64,000 nt of DNA from Leisingera sp. M658 (GCF_025144145.1 NZ_CP083546.1:1566501-1630500), one strand, 5' to 3'. Numbered from the stretch's first letter, positions 1 to 8,264 are shown. The notes: generated from the sequence alone by a model not told the origin. A program made the numbers and translations.

Positions 1-59
1 CGCAGCTCCAACTGCCATTTCGGCAGCGATAGAACAGGCTCTTTGGGGGGAGAGCTGGC

Positions 60-92
60 CAAAAGGCGCAGCGTGACGGCTGTGCCTTTTGG
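60..92 (-). terminator. Probable rho-independent terminator of the acetyltransferase/nucleoside hydrolase pair
   Basis: An inverted repeat (AAAAGGC.CAGC ... GCTG.GCCTTTT) lies directly downstream of the minus-strand acetyltransferase stop and has A and T tracts at its two ends, so it could act in both directions. Upstream of it, positions 1-59 show no gene that can be supported. Confidence 0.55.
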
Positions 93-93
93 C

Positions 94-543
94 TTACATC
101 TCCTTGGTCATCAGCATATAGCTGTCGCGCGGCTTAAACCGGGTGCGCAGATAGAGCCGCCGGGCGGTCTCGTTTTCGCGGTCCACCTCCAGATGCAGAG
201 CACGCAATCCAGCCGTGGCCAGGGTTTTCGGCAGTTCGGTCAGCACCTCGGTGGCAATGCCGCGGCCGCGCACGGCGGGGCGGATGTACAGTTCATCCAC
301 AAAGCCGTCCATGCCGCCGAATTCCACCGACCAGCCAAAAGTGATGACGATGTAACCGATCGGCGCGCGGGGCGGGCCGATCAGGTAGACCGCGCCGTAA
401 GGGTGCCCGTTCAGCAGCGGCTCAACCCCGGCGCGGCGGTGGTCCGCTGTTGTCTCCAGGCCGGATTCGGCATGGAAGGCGGCAACCAGAGACAGCACCC
501 GGTCCAGGTGCTCCGGCTTGGCAAGATGCAGGGCGGCGCTCAT
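94..543 (-). CDS. GNAT-family N-acetyltransferase
   Basis: A 149-residue protein of the GCN5-related acetyltransferase fold, which moves an acetyl group from acetyl-CoA to an amine; the substrate cannot be read from sequence. The CoA-binding motif A is visible as V-R-G-R-G-I-A after the strand containing DELYIRP, followed by a typical helix (TEVLTELPKTLA) and the motif B strand (ALHLEVDRENETARRLY). The length is normal for a single-domain GNAT. Its start overlaps the stop of the upstream nucleoside hydrolase gene by four bases (ATGA type), so the two are translationally coupled and transcribed together. Nothing unusual is seen. Confidence 0.88.
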   Translation of the reverse strand: MSAALHLAKPEHLDRVLSLVAAFHAESGLETTADHRRAGVEPLLNGHPYGAVYLIGPPRAPIGYIVITFGWSVEFGGMDGFVDELYIRPAVRGRGIATEVLTELPKTLATAGLRALHLEVDRENETARRLYLRTRFKPRDSYMLMTKEM

Positions 544-1481
544 AGTCGGGCGAGCCTTTCGGTCAGGAGTTTGAAGAAACCGTCCGCATCAGCGTCGCCG
601 ATGAATAGGGCGTTGGGTTTTCGGCCGGTGACGCCCCACCAGTCGGCGACGGTCATGCCAAGGGTGAGTTCGGAGCTGGTTTCGATCTCAACGTTTACAT
701 GACGGCCGGAGAACAGGCCGGGCTGCAGCAGCCAGGCGATGACGCAGGGGTCATGCAGCGGGCCGCCGTCTGAGCCGTATTTCTCCACATCGAAGCGTTC
801 GAAGAAATCGAGCATGTCTGCAGTGAAATGGCCGACGCGGGAGCCCAGCGCGCGGATCGCCGCGGTGCGGGGTTTGGTGGCCAGCACCTTATGCGTCACA
901 TCCAGCGGCATCACCGTGATCGGCGCGCCGGATCTGAACAGGATTTCAGCGGCTTCCGGGTCGACGTAAATGTTGAATTCAGCCGCCGGGGTTATGTTGC
1001 CGACCTCGAAATAAGCGCCGCCCATCATCACGACTTCCTGCACCCGTTCGATGATGTCGGGCGCCCGGTTGAATGCGGCGGCAATGTTAGTGAGCGGCCC
1101 CAGCGTGCAGAGGGTGACAGTGCCCGCAGGTTCCCGGCGCAGGGTGTCGATGATGAAATCGACGCCGTGCCCTGTGGCCAGCGGCATGTCCGGCTCCCAC
1201 AGCTTTGGCCCGTCGAGGCCGGTTTGGCCGTGCACATGTTCAGCGGTGATCAGCGGCCGGCAAAGCGGCGCTTTGCTGCCGGCGTAAACCGGCACATGCG
1301 TCTTGCCTGCAGCCTCGCAAACGATGCGGGCGTTCTTGCTGGTGAGCGCAAGCGGGACATTGCCTGCGACGCAGGTGATGCCAATCAGATCCAGATCTTC
1401 GGGGCTGGCCAGCGCCAGCAGGATGGCCACTGCATCATCCTGTCCCGGGTCGGTGTCGATGATGATTTTTCTCGGTGCCAT
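540..1481 (-). CDS. Nucleoside hydrolase (IunH/RihA family)
   Basis: A 313-residue cytoplasmic enzyme that cleaves the N-glycosidic bond of ribonucleosides to free base and ribose, a purine/pyrimidine salvage step. The calcium-binding signature near the N-terminus, IDTDPGQDDAVAI (about residues 8-20), is intact, and the later conserved segments (TLGPLTNIA, MMGGA, EFNIYVDPEAA, HDPC with its metal-ligand Asp) are all present in order. The length matches the family. The start ATG at 1481 is the natural one given the motif distance. It is the first gene of a two-gene minus-strand operon with the acetyltransferase. The exact base preference (purine-specific, uridine or nonspecific) cannot be decided. 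Confidence 0.93.
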   Translation of the reverse strand: MAPRKIIIDTDPGQDDAVAILLALASPEDLDLIGITCVAGNVPLALTSKNARIVCEAAGKTHVPVYAGSKAPLCRPLITAEHVHGQTGLDGPKLWEPDMPLATGHGVDFIIDTLRREPAGTVTLCTLGPLTNIAAAFNRAPDIIERVQEVVMMGGAYFEVGNITPAAEFNIYVDPEAAEILFRSGAPITVMPLDVTHKVLATKPRTAAIRALGSRVGHFTADMLDFFERFDVEKYGSDGGPLHDPCVIAWLLQPGLFSGRHVNVEIETSSELTLGMTVADWWGVTGRKPNALFIGDADADGFFKLLTERLARL

Positions 1482-1752
1482 GGCACTCTCCGCTGGTGGT
1501 GAGCCATGAGACTACGCGCAGTTTTGCCGGGATTGAACCGCTGCCGCACCGGCCATGCAATTTTCCGGACATTTTCTGCGACGGAAGTTTGCTGCTGCGG
1601 CGTTTGCTTTCTATGGTGGCTTGACGCAGCGTCAGTCGGGGCGGGATGGTCCCGGTTGCGCAGTGGTTTTTTGAAGCCCGGAGACGGGCGGTATTGGTTC
1701 TGCGGTGTTTTGCCGGAAGACATATTTTTGATTTTCATGAGGAATAAGAAAC

Positions 1753-2307
1753 ATGAGCAATGATCCCAAAGTTGTCGGCGACATCCTGAAGGACAAGAAG
1801 ATGACCGCTTCTTACATGGATTACTGCAAGCGGCGTTACTGTCTGAATGAGTTCATGTTCACGCAGAACAAAGGCAACCCGGAATCGCTGTGGGCCCGCT
1901 ATATGGATCAGAAAAAGGGCAAGGAGCCGGTCAATATCACATCGAAGACCTACAATGCGGCCAAGGTGCTGGCGGAAAAGGGCGACTTTAAGAGCGGCGA
2001 TTGGAAGAAGATCATCGAGACCGGCAAGAAAGAAGTCGTCCTGATGCTGAACAAGGATGTGATGGGCTTCACCGGCAGCGATGAATACAAGAAATACGTT
2101 GCCGAAAACCGGATGGGCGACCCCAAAAAGGCGGCCAAGCTGCTGGGCATCACCGATGTGAAAAAGCTGAAGGATGTGATGGTCAGTATCGCAGTTGGCG
2201 ACAAGAAGACCGGCGAGAAGCTGTGGAAGGATCTGATGAAGAAGGAAAAGATCATCCAGGACTTTAAAACCATCATGGGAAACCTGAAAAAGGCTGGCTT
2301 GGCCTGA
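1753..2307 (+). CDS. Lysine-rich protein with an RGS-like domain
   Basis: A 184-residue protein of unknown function with no signal peptide or membrane segment; about one residue in five is lysine. Residues about 8-118 follow the consensus of eukaryotic regulator-of-G-protein-signalling domains: an initial helix, then SYMDYCKRRYCLNEFMF (family: F..fC..e.s.EN..Fw), then LWARYM......PVNIT (family: iy..Fi...a...vNi), then a helix ending in VVLMLNKDVMGFTGSDEYKKY (family: l...d.f.rFl.S..Y; quoted in parts here). The C-terminal 65 residues are charged helices. AGGAA lies upstream of the ATG. It stands alone, divergent from the nucleoside hydrolase and followed by a hairpin. The domain assignment is my own reading of the pattern, not a search result; bacteria lack heterotrimeric G proteins, so any role would be different. 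Confidence 0.62.
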   Translation: MSNDPKVVGDILKDKKMTASYMDYCKRRYCLNEFMFTQNKGNPESLWARYMDQKKGKEPVNITSKTYNAAKVLAEKGDFKSGDWKKIIETGKKEVVLMLNKDVMGFTGSDEYKKYVAENRMGDPKKAAKLLGITDVKKLKDVMVSIAVGDKKTGEKLWKDLMKKEKIIQDFKTIMGNLKKAGLA

Positions 2308-2319
2308 TGCCTTTGGCTG

Positions 2320-2365
2320 CCCGGCGGCTGCGCCGCCGGGATTTGAGTATTTGGAGAAAGGTGAA
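2320..2365 (+). repeat. Hairpin plus GAGTATTT intergenic motif, copy 1
   Basis: A perfect GC hairpin (CCCGGCGGC tgc GCCGCCGGG, 2320-2340) is followed by ATTTGAGTATTTGGAGAAAGGTGAA. It sits between the convergent RGS-like gene and mazG and could serve as a terminator. The same arrangement recurs at 12345-12385, 21870-21932 (reversed), 52063-52110 and 59973-60020. Confidence 0.55.
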
Positions 2366-2379
2366 TGACAGGTGCGCGC

Positions 2380-3195
2380 TCAGGCGCGTTCATCTGCCTT
2401 GACCGCGTCCCAGAGGGTGTCCATTTCAGCCAGATCGCTGTCCTCGGGGCGTTTGCCGCGGGCGGCGAGTTTGGCCTCGACACCTTCGAACCGGCGGGTG
2501 AATTTGGCGTTGGCGGCGCGCAGGGCGGCTTCGGGTTCAACCCCCAGATGGCGGCCCAGATTGGCCATCACAAACATTAGATCGCCGAATTCTTCTTCGA
2601 CTTCGATCTGGGTGAGGGTGTCGCGGGCCTCGACCAGTTCAGCGCATTCTTCGGTGATCTTGGCGATGACATTGTCGGCAGAGGGCCAGTCAAAGCCGAC
2701 GCGCGCGGCGCGTTTTTGCAGCTTGTAGGCGCGCAAGAGGGCGGGCAGGCCAACGGCGACGCCGTCCAGGGTGCCGGTCTCGGCTTTGTCTGCGCGTTCT
2801 GCTGCCTTAATCGCTTCCCAGTCGCGGGTTTGCTGGTCAGCTGATTTCTCGCGGCTCTCATCCCCGAACACATGCGGGTGGCGCGAGACCATCTTGTCCG
2901 ACATGGTCCGGACCACGTCCTGGAAGGTGAAATGGCCCGCCTCCTGCGCCATCTGGGCGTGGAAGACGGATTGGAACAGCAGGTCACCCAGTTCTCCCTT
3001 CAGTTCATCCCAGGATTCGCGTTCGATGGCGTCGGCAACTTCATACGCTTCTTCAATGGTATAGGGGGCGATGCTGGCGAAATCCTGTTCGATGTCCCAG
3101 GGGCAGCCGGTTTTGGGGTCGCGCAGGCGCGCCATGATTTCAAGCAGGCGTTCGATGCCAGCGGTCTCATCGTGAATCAGGTCTGTTTGGGGCAT
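2380..3195 (-). CDS. mazG: Nucleoside triphosphate pyrophosphohydrolase MazG
   Basis: A 271-residue all-alpha NTP pyrophosphatase that hydrolyses (d)NTPs to NMP and pyrophosphate and so clears aberrant nucleotides. Two tandem MazG folds are visible: the N-terminal one with RDPKTGCPWDIEQ, EEAYEVADAIE and KGELGDLLFQ, and the C-terminal one with EECAELVEA and EEFGDLMFVMANLGRHLG; these carry the EExxE and ExxD magnesium ligands. The reading frame is open further upstream, but the start at 3195 (MPQTDLIHDE) fits family length and leaves a sensible 64-base divergent gap to the M20 gene. Confidence 0.93.
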   Translation of the reverse strand: MPQTDLIHDETAGIERLLEIMARLRDPKTGCPWDIEQDFASIAPYTIEEAYEVADAIERESWDELKGELGDLLFQSVFHAQMAQEAGHFTFQDVVRTMSDKMVSRHPHVFGDESREKSADQQTRDWEAIKAAERADKAETGTLDGVAVGLPALLRAYKLQKRAARVGFDWPSADNVIAKITEECAELVEARDTLTQIEVEEEFGDLMFVMANLGRHLGVEPEAALRAANAKFTRRFEGVEAKLAARGKRPEDSDLAEMDTLWDAVKADERA

Positions 3196-3259
3196 TGCGG
3201 CGGCTCTTGTTCCAGTGTCTGATGCATCAATCCCGAGTCTGCTGCAGGAGTCCACCCCA

Positions 3260-4426
3260 ATGCCCGTTGTGAACCGTATTGCCGATTACGCCGAGGAGAT
3301 GAAGGCCTGGCGGCGGCATCTGCATCAGATCCCGGAGCTGGCGCTGGACCTGCCCAAGACCGCCGCCTTTGTGGCGGAGCGGCTGCGGGAAATCGGGGTT
3401 GATGAGCTGCATGAGGGGATCGCGCAGACCGGCATGGTGGCGATCATCAACGGGCGTGGGGATGGTCCGACCATCGGCTTGCGGGCTGATATGGACGCTT
3501 TGCCGATCCCGGAGGAGACCGGGGTTGATTACGCCTCGGGTCATGCGGGCAATATGCATGCCTGCGGCCATGACGGGCATACCGCCATGCTGCTGGGGGC
3601 GGCGAAATACCTGGCGGAGACGCGTAACTTCAAGGGCCGGGCGGCGCTGATGTTTCAACCCGCCGAGGAGGCAATTGGCGGCGCGCGCATCATGGTCGAA
3701 GAAGGCATCATGGAGCGGTTTGATATTGGCGAGGTCTATGCGCTGCACAATGCGCCGGGGCTGCCGGCGGGGCATTTTCTGACCACGCCCGGGGCGCTGA
3801 TGGCGGCGGTGGATACGTTTCACATTCACATTCAGGGGCAGGGCGGCCATGGTGCGATGCCGCATGAAACCCGTGATCCGGTGATGGCGGCCTGCGGTAT
3901 GGCGCAGGCGATCCAGACAATCGTGTCGCGGAACCATCACACGCTGGAGGATCTGGTGGTCTCGGTTACTCAGATCCATACCGGCACTGTCGATAATGTG
4001 ATTCCGGATACCGCCTATATCAACGGCACCGTGCGCACCTTTAACCCGGAGGTGCAGCAGATGGTGATGCGGCGGATGAAGGAAATCGTGGCAGGGCAGG
4101 CAGTCAGTTACGGCGTTGAGGCCGAACTGGACTATGAGATCGGTTATCCGGCCACATTCAACGATGCGGAGAAAACCGCATTTGCCGTGGACGTTGCCAA
4201 GGAGATCGCGGGCGAGGGCAATGTGGTGCCTGATGGCGGCCGCGAGATGGGGGCAGAGGATTTTGCCTATATGCTGCAGGCGCGGCCCGGCTCCTATCTG
4301 TTCCTGGGGCAGGGTGAAAGCGCCGGGCTGCATCACCCGAAGTATGATTTTAACGACCAGATTGCGCCGGTTGGAGCGTCGTTCTTTGCCCGCCTGGTGG
4401 AGCGGGCGCAGCCGGTGGGCGGGTAA
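3260..4426 (+). CDS. M20 family amidohydrolase (hippurate hydrolase-like)
   Basis: A 388-residue zinc peptidase-family amidohydrolase of the IAA-amino acid/hippurate hydrolase group, which splits N-acyl amino acids. Metal ligands are visible in HACGHDGHT, in PAEEAIGGA and in the C-terminal EMGAEDFAY and LHHPKYDFND motifs; the lid domain (about 180-300) has the typical GQGGHGAMPH. AGGAG lies ten bases before the ATG at 3260. An in-frame ATG at 3215 would overlap the mazG promoter and adds no family sequence. It heads a same-strand run with two ureohydrolases 78 bases downstream, so a role in breaking down acylated or guanidino amino compounds is plausible, but the substrate is unknown. Confidence 0.92.
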   Translation: MPVVNRIADYAEEMKAWRRHLHQIPELALDLPKTAAFVAERLREIGVDELHEGIAQTGMVAIINGRGDGPTIGLRADMDALPIPEETGVDYASGHAGNMHACGHDGHTAMLLGAAKYLAETRNFKGRAALMFQPAEEAIGGARIMVEEGIMERFDIGEVYALHNAPGLPAGHFLTTPGALMAAVDTFHIHIQGQGGHGAMPHETRDPVMAACGMAQAIQTIVSRNHHTLEDLVVSVTQIHTGTVDNVIPDTAYINGTVRTFNPEVQQMVMRRMKEIVAGQAVSYGVEAELDYEIGYPATFNDAEKTAFAVDVAKEIAGEGNVVPDGGREMGAEDFAYMLQARPGSYLFLGQGESAGLHHPKYDFNDQIAPVGASFFARLVERAQPVGG

Positions 4427-4504
4427 GGGCCTGCGCAGATGACAGGGACCTGCAAAGCGGGTATTTGATCAAAAGCTGAAGCCGCAGAACAGGGACGCAA
4501 TGCC

Positions 4505-5473
4505 ATGGCACTGGAAGACGCAAAACATATGATCGATCACGCCTTCACCCGCGAGGACATGAAGGGGTTGAGTTTCGAGATCACCTTTGGCGGGGCGATG
4601 TCTTTCCTGCGCCGCAAGTACACCAAGGACCTGACCGGCGTGGATATTGCCGTGACAGGCGTGCCGTTTGACCAGGCGGTGACCAACCGCCCGGGCACGC
4701 GGCTGGGGCCGCGGGCGATCCGCGAGGCGTCCTGCTTGCAAAGCCCGGACGAACCTTATGGCTGGCCGCATAAACCGCTGAGCACGCTGGCGATTGCGGA
4801 TTACGGCGACCTGGCATTTGATCATGCCAATGTACCGGGATTTCCGGCGGCGCTGACGGAGCATATCCGGGGCATTCTGGCACAGGATACGGCCTCGCTC
4901 GTGCTGGGCGGGGATCACTATATCAGTTTTCCCATCCTGAAAGCCTATGCCGAGAAATACGGGCCGATCTCGCTGCTGCAATTTGATGCCCATACCGACA
5001 CCTGGCCGGATGACAACATGGACCGGGTGGACCATGGCACCATGTTCTATAAGGCTGTGAAGATGGGGATCGTGGACCCGGCGACCTCGGTCCAGGTGGG
5101 GATCCGCACCACCAATGATGACACCCTGGGCGTCAATATCATCGATGCATCCACCGTGCATGAGATCGGCCCGGTGGAAACCGCCAAGCGGATCAAGACG
5201 ATCCTGGGAGACCGCCCGACCTATCTGACATTTGACATCGACTGCCTGGACCCGGCTTATGCACCCGGCACCGGCACGCCGGTCTGGGGCGGGCTGACCT
5301 CGGCGCAAGCGGCGCGCATCCTGCGCGAGATTGCCGGCATCAGTATCAAGGGCGGTGACGTGGTCGAGGTCTCTCCCCCCTTTGACACAACCGGTGCAAC
5401 TGCTATTGCCGGGGCACATGTGGCGACGGAAATCATCTGCCTACTGGGCTGGAACATGAGAGACAATGACTGA
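4505..5473 (+). CDS. speB: Agmatinase-family ureohydrolase, copy 1
   Basis: A 322-residue binuclear manganese (or nickel) hydrolase of the arginase/agmatinase fold, which cuts a guanidino group to release urea; agmatine to putrescine is the classic reaction. All metal-binding motifs are intact: GGDHY, DAHTDTW and DIDCLDPAYAPGTGTP. The substrate-loop region differs from that of the neighbouring copy. Its stop overlaps the start of a second ureohydrolase by eight bases, so both are made together. The pair could be two separate enzymes or subunits of one hetero-oligomer. The gene symbol reflects family membership only; guanidinobutyrase or another guanidino substrate is equally possible. Confidence 0.85.
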   Translation: MALEDAKHMIDHAFTREDMKGLSFEITFGGAMSFLRRKYTKDLTGVDIAVTGVPFDQAVTNRPGTRLGPRAIREASCLQSPDEPYGWPHKPLSTLAIADYGDLAFDHANVPGFPAALTEHIRGILAQDTASLVLGGDHYISFPILKAYAEKYGPISLLQFDAHTDTWPDDNMDRVDHGTMFYKAVKMGIVDPATSVQVGIRTTNDDTLGVNIIDASTVHEIGPVETAKRIKTILGDRPTYLTFDIDCLDPAYAPGTGTPVWGGLTSAQAARILREIAGISIKGGDVVEVSPPFDTTGATAIAGAHVATEIICLLGWNMRDND

Positions 5474-6413
5474 CTTCAATCAACCGATCAGCGGCAATGA
5501 CCTGGCCCGGTTCTCCGGGCCGAACACGTTTATGCGGCTGCCGCAGGCAACCTCTCTGGAGGGCCTGGATGTGGCCGTGCTGGGGGTGCCGATGGACATT
5601 GGCACCTCCTGGCGGTCGGGCACAAGGTTCGGCCCCAAGCAGATCCGGGCCGAAAGCGCGATGCTGCGGCCATACAACATGGCTACGGGTGCTGCACCCT
5701 TTGACAGTCTGAACATTGGCGATATCGGCGATCTGGCGATCAACACGTTTTCGCTGCCGGAATCGCTGCGCATTATTCAGGAAAGCTATGAGGCGATCCT
5801 GTCCGGAGCGGTGATCCCGGTGGCAATGGGCGGCGATCATTCGATCACCCTGCCGATCCTGCGCGCGATTGCCAAGAAATACGGCCCCGTGGCGCTGGTG
5901 CATGTGGATGCCCATGCGGATGTGAACGACGAGATGTTCGGTGAGCGCGAGACCCATGGCACCGTGTTCCGCCGCGCCTTTGAAGAAGGGCTGATTGTCC
6001 CTGACAAGACTTATCAGATCGGTATCCGCGGCACGGGCTACGCCGCCAGCGATTTTACCGAGGCGCAAAGCTGGGGTTTTCAGCATTTCCCGGCGCAGGA
6101 ATTGTGGGGGCGGCAGCTGCATCAGATGGGTGCGGAAATTCGCCGCGATATCGGCAATAGGCCGGTCTATGTGTCTTATGATATCGATAGTCTGGACCCG
6201 GCTTATGCACCGGGCACCGGCACGCCGGAAATCGGCGGGCTGACCACGCCGCAGGCGCTGGAGCTGATCCGGTCGCTGAAGGGGGTGAACATCGTCGGCT
6301 GCGACCTGGTGGAGGTGTCGCCGCCGTATGATCCCTCGGGCAACACGGCTTTGGTGGGTGCCAATCTGCTCTATGAGCTGCTGTGCGTGCTGCCGGGGGT
6401 GGCGACAAAATAA
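5466..6413 (+). CDS. Agmatinase-family ureohydrolase, copy 2
   Basis: A 315-residue ureohydrolase overlapping the preceding one by eight bases. The metal ligands are complete in GGDHSIT, DAHADVND and DIDSLDPAYAPGTGTPE, and the length is typical. It resembles the agmatinase/guanidinobutyrase branch (GTSWRSGTRFGPKQIR near the N-terminus, residues about 44-59). Identity to copy 1 is clearly partial, so this is an old duplication with likely divergence of substrate. The overlap and shared strand indicate one operon with the M20 hydrolase and the DUF1499 gene. No regulator is adjacent. Confidence 0.86.
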   Translation: MTDFNQPISGNDLARFSGPNTFMRLPQATSLEGLDVAVLGVPMDIGTSWRSGTRFGPKQIRAESAMLRPYNMATGAAPFDSLNIGDIGDLAINTFSLPESLRIIQESYEAILSGAVIPVAMGGDHSITLPILRAIAKKYGPVALVHVDAHADVNDEMFGERETHGTVFRRAFEEGLIVPDKTYQIGIRGTGYAASDFTEAQSWGFQHFPAQELWGRQLHQMGAEIRRDIGNRPVYVSYDIDSLDPAYAPGTGTPEIGGLTTPQALELIRSLKGVNIVGCDLVEVSPPYDPSGNTALVGANLLYELLCVLPGVATK

Positions 6414-6485
6414 GCGGTCCGGCCTGTACGTCAGGCCGGGGGAGGGCCGCAAAGGGAGGAGGCAAGGGTTGACCTTGAAACCGCA

Positions 6486-6926
6486 ATGAGGCGGCTGATG
6501 CTGTTTGCCTGGCTGGTATTGGCGGCAGGCATTGCTGTCTTGGGCTTTGTCCGGCTGGCGCCAAGCGATCCGCTGGATTGGAACACTCAGCCGGAGTTCA
6601 CCGAAGACAAGGAGTTCCGCGGCGGCGTGTTCCGGGTGGTGCGCAGCGGGCCGGACGGGCTGGAGCGGTTCCACCGCATTGCCAGCCACGCGCCGCGCAC
6701 CAGTGTGCTGGCGGGCGGGCCGGATGACGGGATGGTGACCTATATCACCCGCACCCAGGTGCTGGGGTTTCCGGATTATACCACTGCCGCGCAGGACGGG
6801 GATCTGCTGAAGGTCTATGCCCGGCTGCGGTTCGGGCGGTCGGATCTGGGCGCCAACAAAGAGCGGATCAACACCTGGCTGGCGGAGATGGCGGAGGATC
6901 CGCAGGCCGCTGCCGCCGGAGAGTAA
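6486..6926 (+). CDS. DUF1499 domain membrane-anchored protein
   Basis: A 146-residue protein with one N-terminal hydrophobic segment (about residues 4-22, LMLFAWLVLAAGIAVLGFV) followed by a periplasmic DUF1499-type domain containing DGLERFHRIASHAPRT, YITRTQVLGFPDY and VYARLRFGRSDLGANKERI. The family's function is unknown. It follows the second ureohydrolase by 72 bases on the same strand and may be the last gene of that run. It is otherwise unremarkable. Confidence 0.8.
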   Translation: MRRLMLFAWLVLAAGIAVLGFVRLAPSDPLDWNTQPEFTEDKEFRGGVFRVVRSGPDGLERFHRIASHAPRTSVLAGGPDDGMVTYITRTQVLGFPDYTTAAQDGDLLKVYARLRFGRSDLGANKERINTWLAEMAEDPQAAAAGE

Positions 6927-6988
6927 CACCCAGGGTGTTCTCCCGCCTGTTCGCGGGCTTTTGGGAAAAGCCCCTCACAGTTGGGCCG

Positions 6989-7161
6989 GGCGCCGCGCTT
7001 TGCGCGGCGCGGGCTCTGCCGCCTTGGGCGGCAGAGCCATTGTATTGCTGAGAAGCGCTTCAGGCGCAGGCCTGCGCCTGAAGACGCCATTTCGATTGTA
7101 TTTGTTGCTGTCGCGTCAAGGGCAGGCCGCGCTGGCGCGCGGTGGCTGCGCCACCCTTGAC
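6989..7161. repeat. Cluster of perfect palindromes in a 336-base gene-free gap
   Basis: The gap 6927-7262 has no gene. It holds a series of hairpins: 6991-7009 (CGCCGCGC/GCGCGGCG), 7012-7038 (GGCTCTGCCGC/GCGGCAGAGCC), an uninterrupted 26-base palindrome at 7058-7083 centred on GCAGGCCTGC, 7127-7142 and 7141-7155 (GGTGGC/GCCACC), the last two enclosed by GTCAAGGG/CCCTTGAC arms at 7115-7122 and 7154-7161. There is no transposase and no obvious target duplication. These may be terminators, REP-like elements or the trace of an insertion before the lower-GC gene that follows. Confidence 0.6.
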
Positions 7162-7262
7162 CCGGCTCGGATGGGCGGCTTTGGTTTGCAAAGAATGATG
7201 TGCTTGAAAGCTCTAATAAGAAGCGCCTATGCAATAGGGACTGCTGATTGAGGACGTGACAT

Positions 7263-7919
7263 ATGACAAGTGATTGCAAAGAATTGCTTTGCTACCGGCC
7301 AATAATGGCGCATGGAGACAAACGGTCAGTTACCTTCGAGTTTTCACCAAGAGCAGGAGAGGCTCCTAGTCCGTGGCCTGAAGGCAAATGGACGTCACGT
7401 ATCCGTCATATCGAAGCAGGAAGTTTTGATGAGGAGGCAAGGCGTAACTTTGCCAGCTACTGGACGCTTATCAATCCGGATGTACTGGAATTGCCGGATG
7501 TTCTGGGGGAATTTAAACGGATGGATCGTTCTTTTTCTGCGTTCCACCGGGAGTTGAGGGAAGCCATTGTGGCGGCAGATCCCGAGCTTTGCAGTTTTGT
7601 GTCTGTATCCCAGGTATATGACTTGCGTCATGAGCGGGTGATCAACGAGCCAGAGTACTTCTTTTCTGCGGTGAAGCAGACAAAGGATTCTCTGGATGTT
7701 GAAAACAGCGAAACTAAGACCATTTCGTTTCACGATGGATCGACCATTCCGGGTTTTATGCCCAAAAGCCGGGTGCATCGATCCGCGCTGAAGGGCGCAA
7801 TGCTGTGGCGTGACCAGAAGTCGAGAGAAGTCCTGTGCACCAGTGAGTTCAAGGCGCTGGCCGAGGCTGCCGGCTGCGTGGGAATGGCGTTTTATCAGGT
7901 TGGGATTTCCGAGGCCTGA
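7263..7919 (+). CDS. Imm11-like (DUF1629) orphan immunity protein
   Basis: A 218-residue soluble protein. Its C-terminal quarter has the layout I associate with immunity protein family 11: a VHRSALKGAMLWRD segment, then VLCTSEFKALAEAAGCVGMAFYQV, where the family shows a conserved lfrd...vfvSdelk.al...g..G..f pattern. Such proteins neutralise polymorphic toxins delivered by contact-dependent or secretion systems. No toxin, Rhs or secretion gene is nearby, so it is an orphan. The gene is visibly less GC-rich than its neighbours and follows the palindrome cluster, which suggests acquisition. GAGG lies shortly before the ATG. The assignment is by pattern memory and remains moderate. Confidence 0.55.
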   Translation: MTSDCKELLCYRPIMAHGDKRSVTFEFSPRAGEAPSPWPEGKWTSRIRHIEAGSFDEEARRNFASYWTLINPDVLELPDVLGEFKRMDRSFSAFHRELREAIVAADPELCSFVSVSQVYDLRHERVINEPEYFFSAVKQTKDSLDVENSETKTISFHDGSTIPGFMPKSRVHRSALKGAMLWRDQKSREVLCTSEFKALAEAAGCVGMAFYQVGISEA

Positions 7920-7964
7920 TACATGCCTGGTGAACCGGGCCTATTGGTTTGCCAGACCAGTGCG

Positions 7965-8264
7965 TCAGAGATGCGGCAACACCAATGGCTCGCTTGATAA
8001 CCCCGGCACCTCCCCCAGCGACGCCGACAGGCAGCTGCTTTGCACCTCGCGCCACATCGGCACGTTCAGCGACATTTGGCATTGCGCCATGAACATGCGC
8101 CCGTCGACCTGCAGGCAGCGCAGCTCGCCCAGCTCAACCCGGCTGCCGGACTTGTCGGTGCAATAGCAGTCGATGGTCTTGCCGCCCGGTCCGGTCACAT
8201 CAGCCCAGGCACTGCCGGAGGCAGCCATTAGAATGGAAACGACAAGGGCACTGGCATGTTTCAT
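7965..8264 (-). CDS. Small secreted protein of unknown function
   Basis: A 99-residue protein with a clear Sec signal peptide (MKHASALVVSILMAASGSAWA, cleavage after about residue 21) and a mature part of about 78 residues with four cysteines (CYC, RC, QC, SC region), suggesting disulfide bonds in the periplasm. I do not recognise a named domain; proteins of this form are common next to prfA in roseobacters. It is divergent from prfA with a 60-base gap. Convergent with the Imm11-like gene. Confidence 0.65.
   Translation of the reverse strand: MKHASALVVSILMAASGSAWADVTGPGGKTIDCYCTDKSGSRVELGELRCLQVDGRMFMAQCQMSLNVPMWREVQSSCLSASLGEVPGLSSEPLVLPHL

Noticed and set aside
7115-7161. GTCAAGGG/CCCTTGAC inverted repeat as insertion-sequence ends
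   Set aside because: Only 31 bases lie between the arms, there is no transposase and no flanking target duplication, so it is treated as a hairpin.
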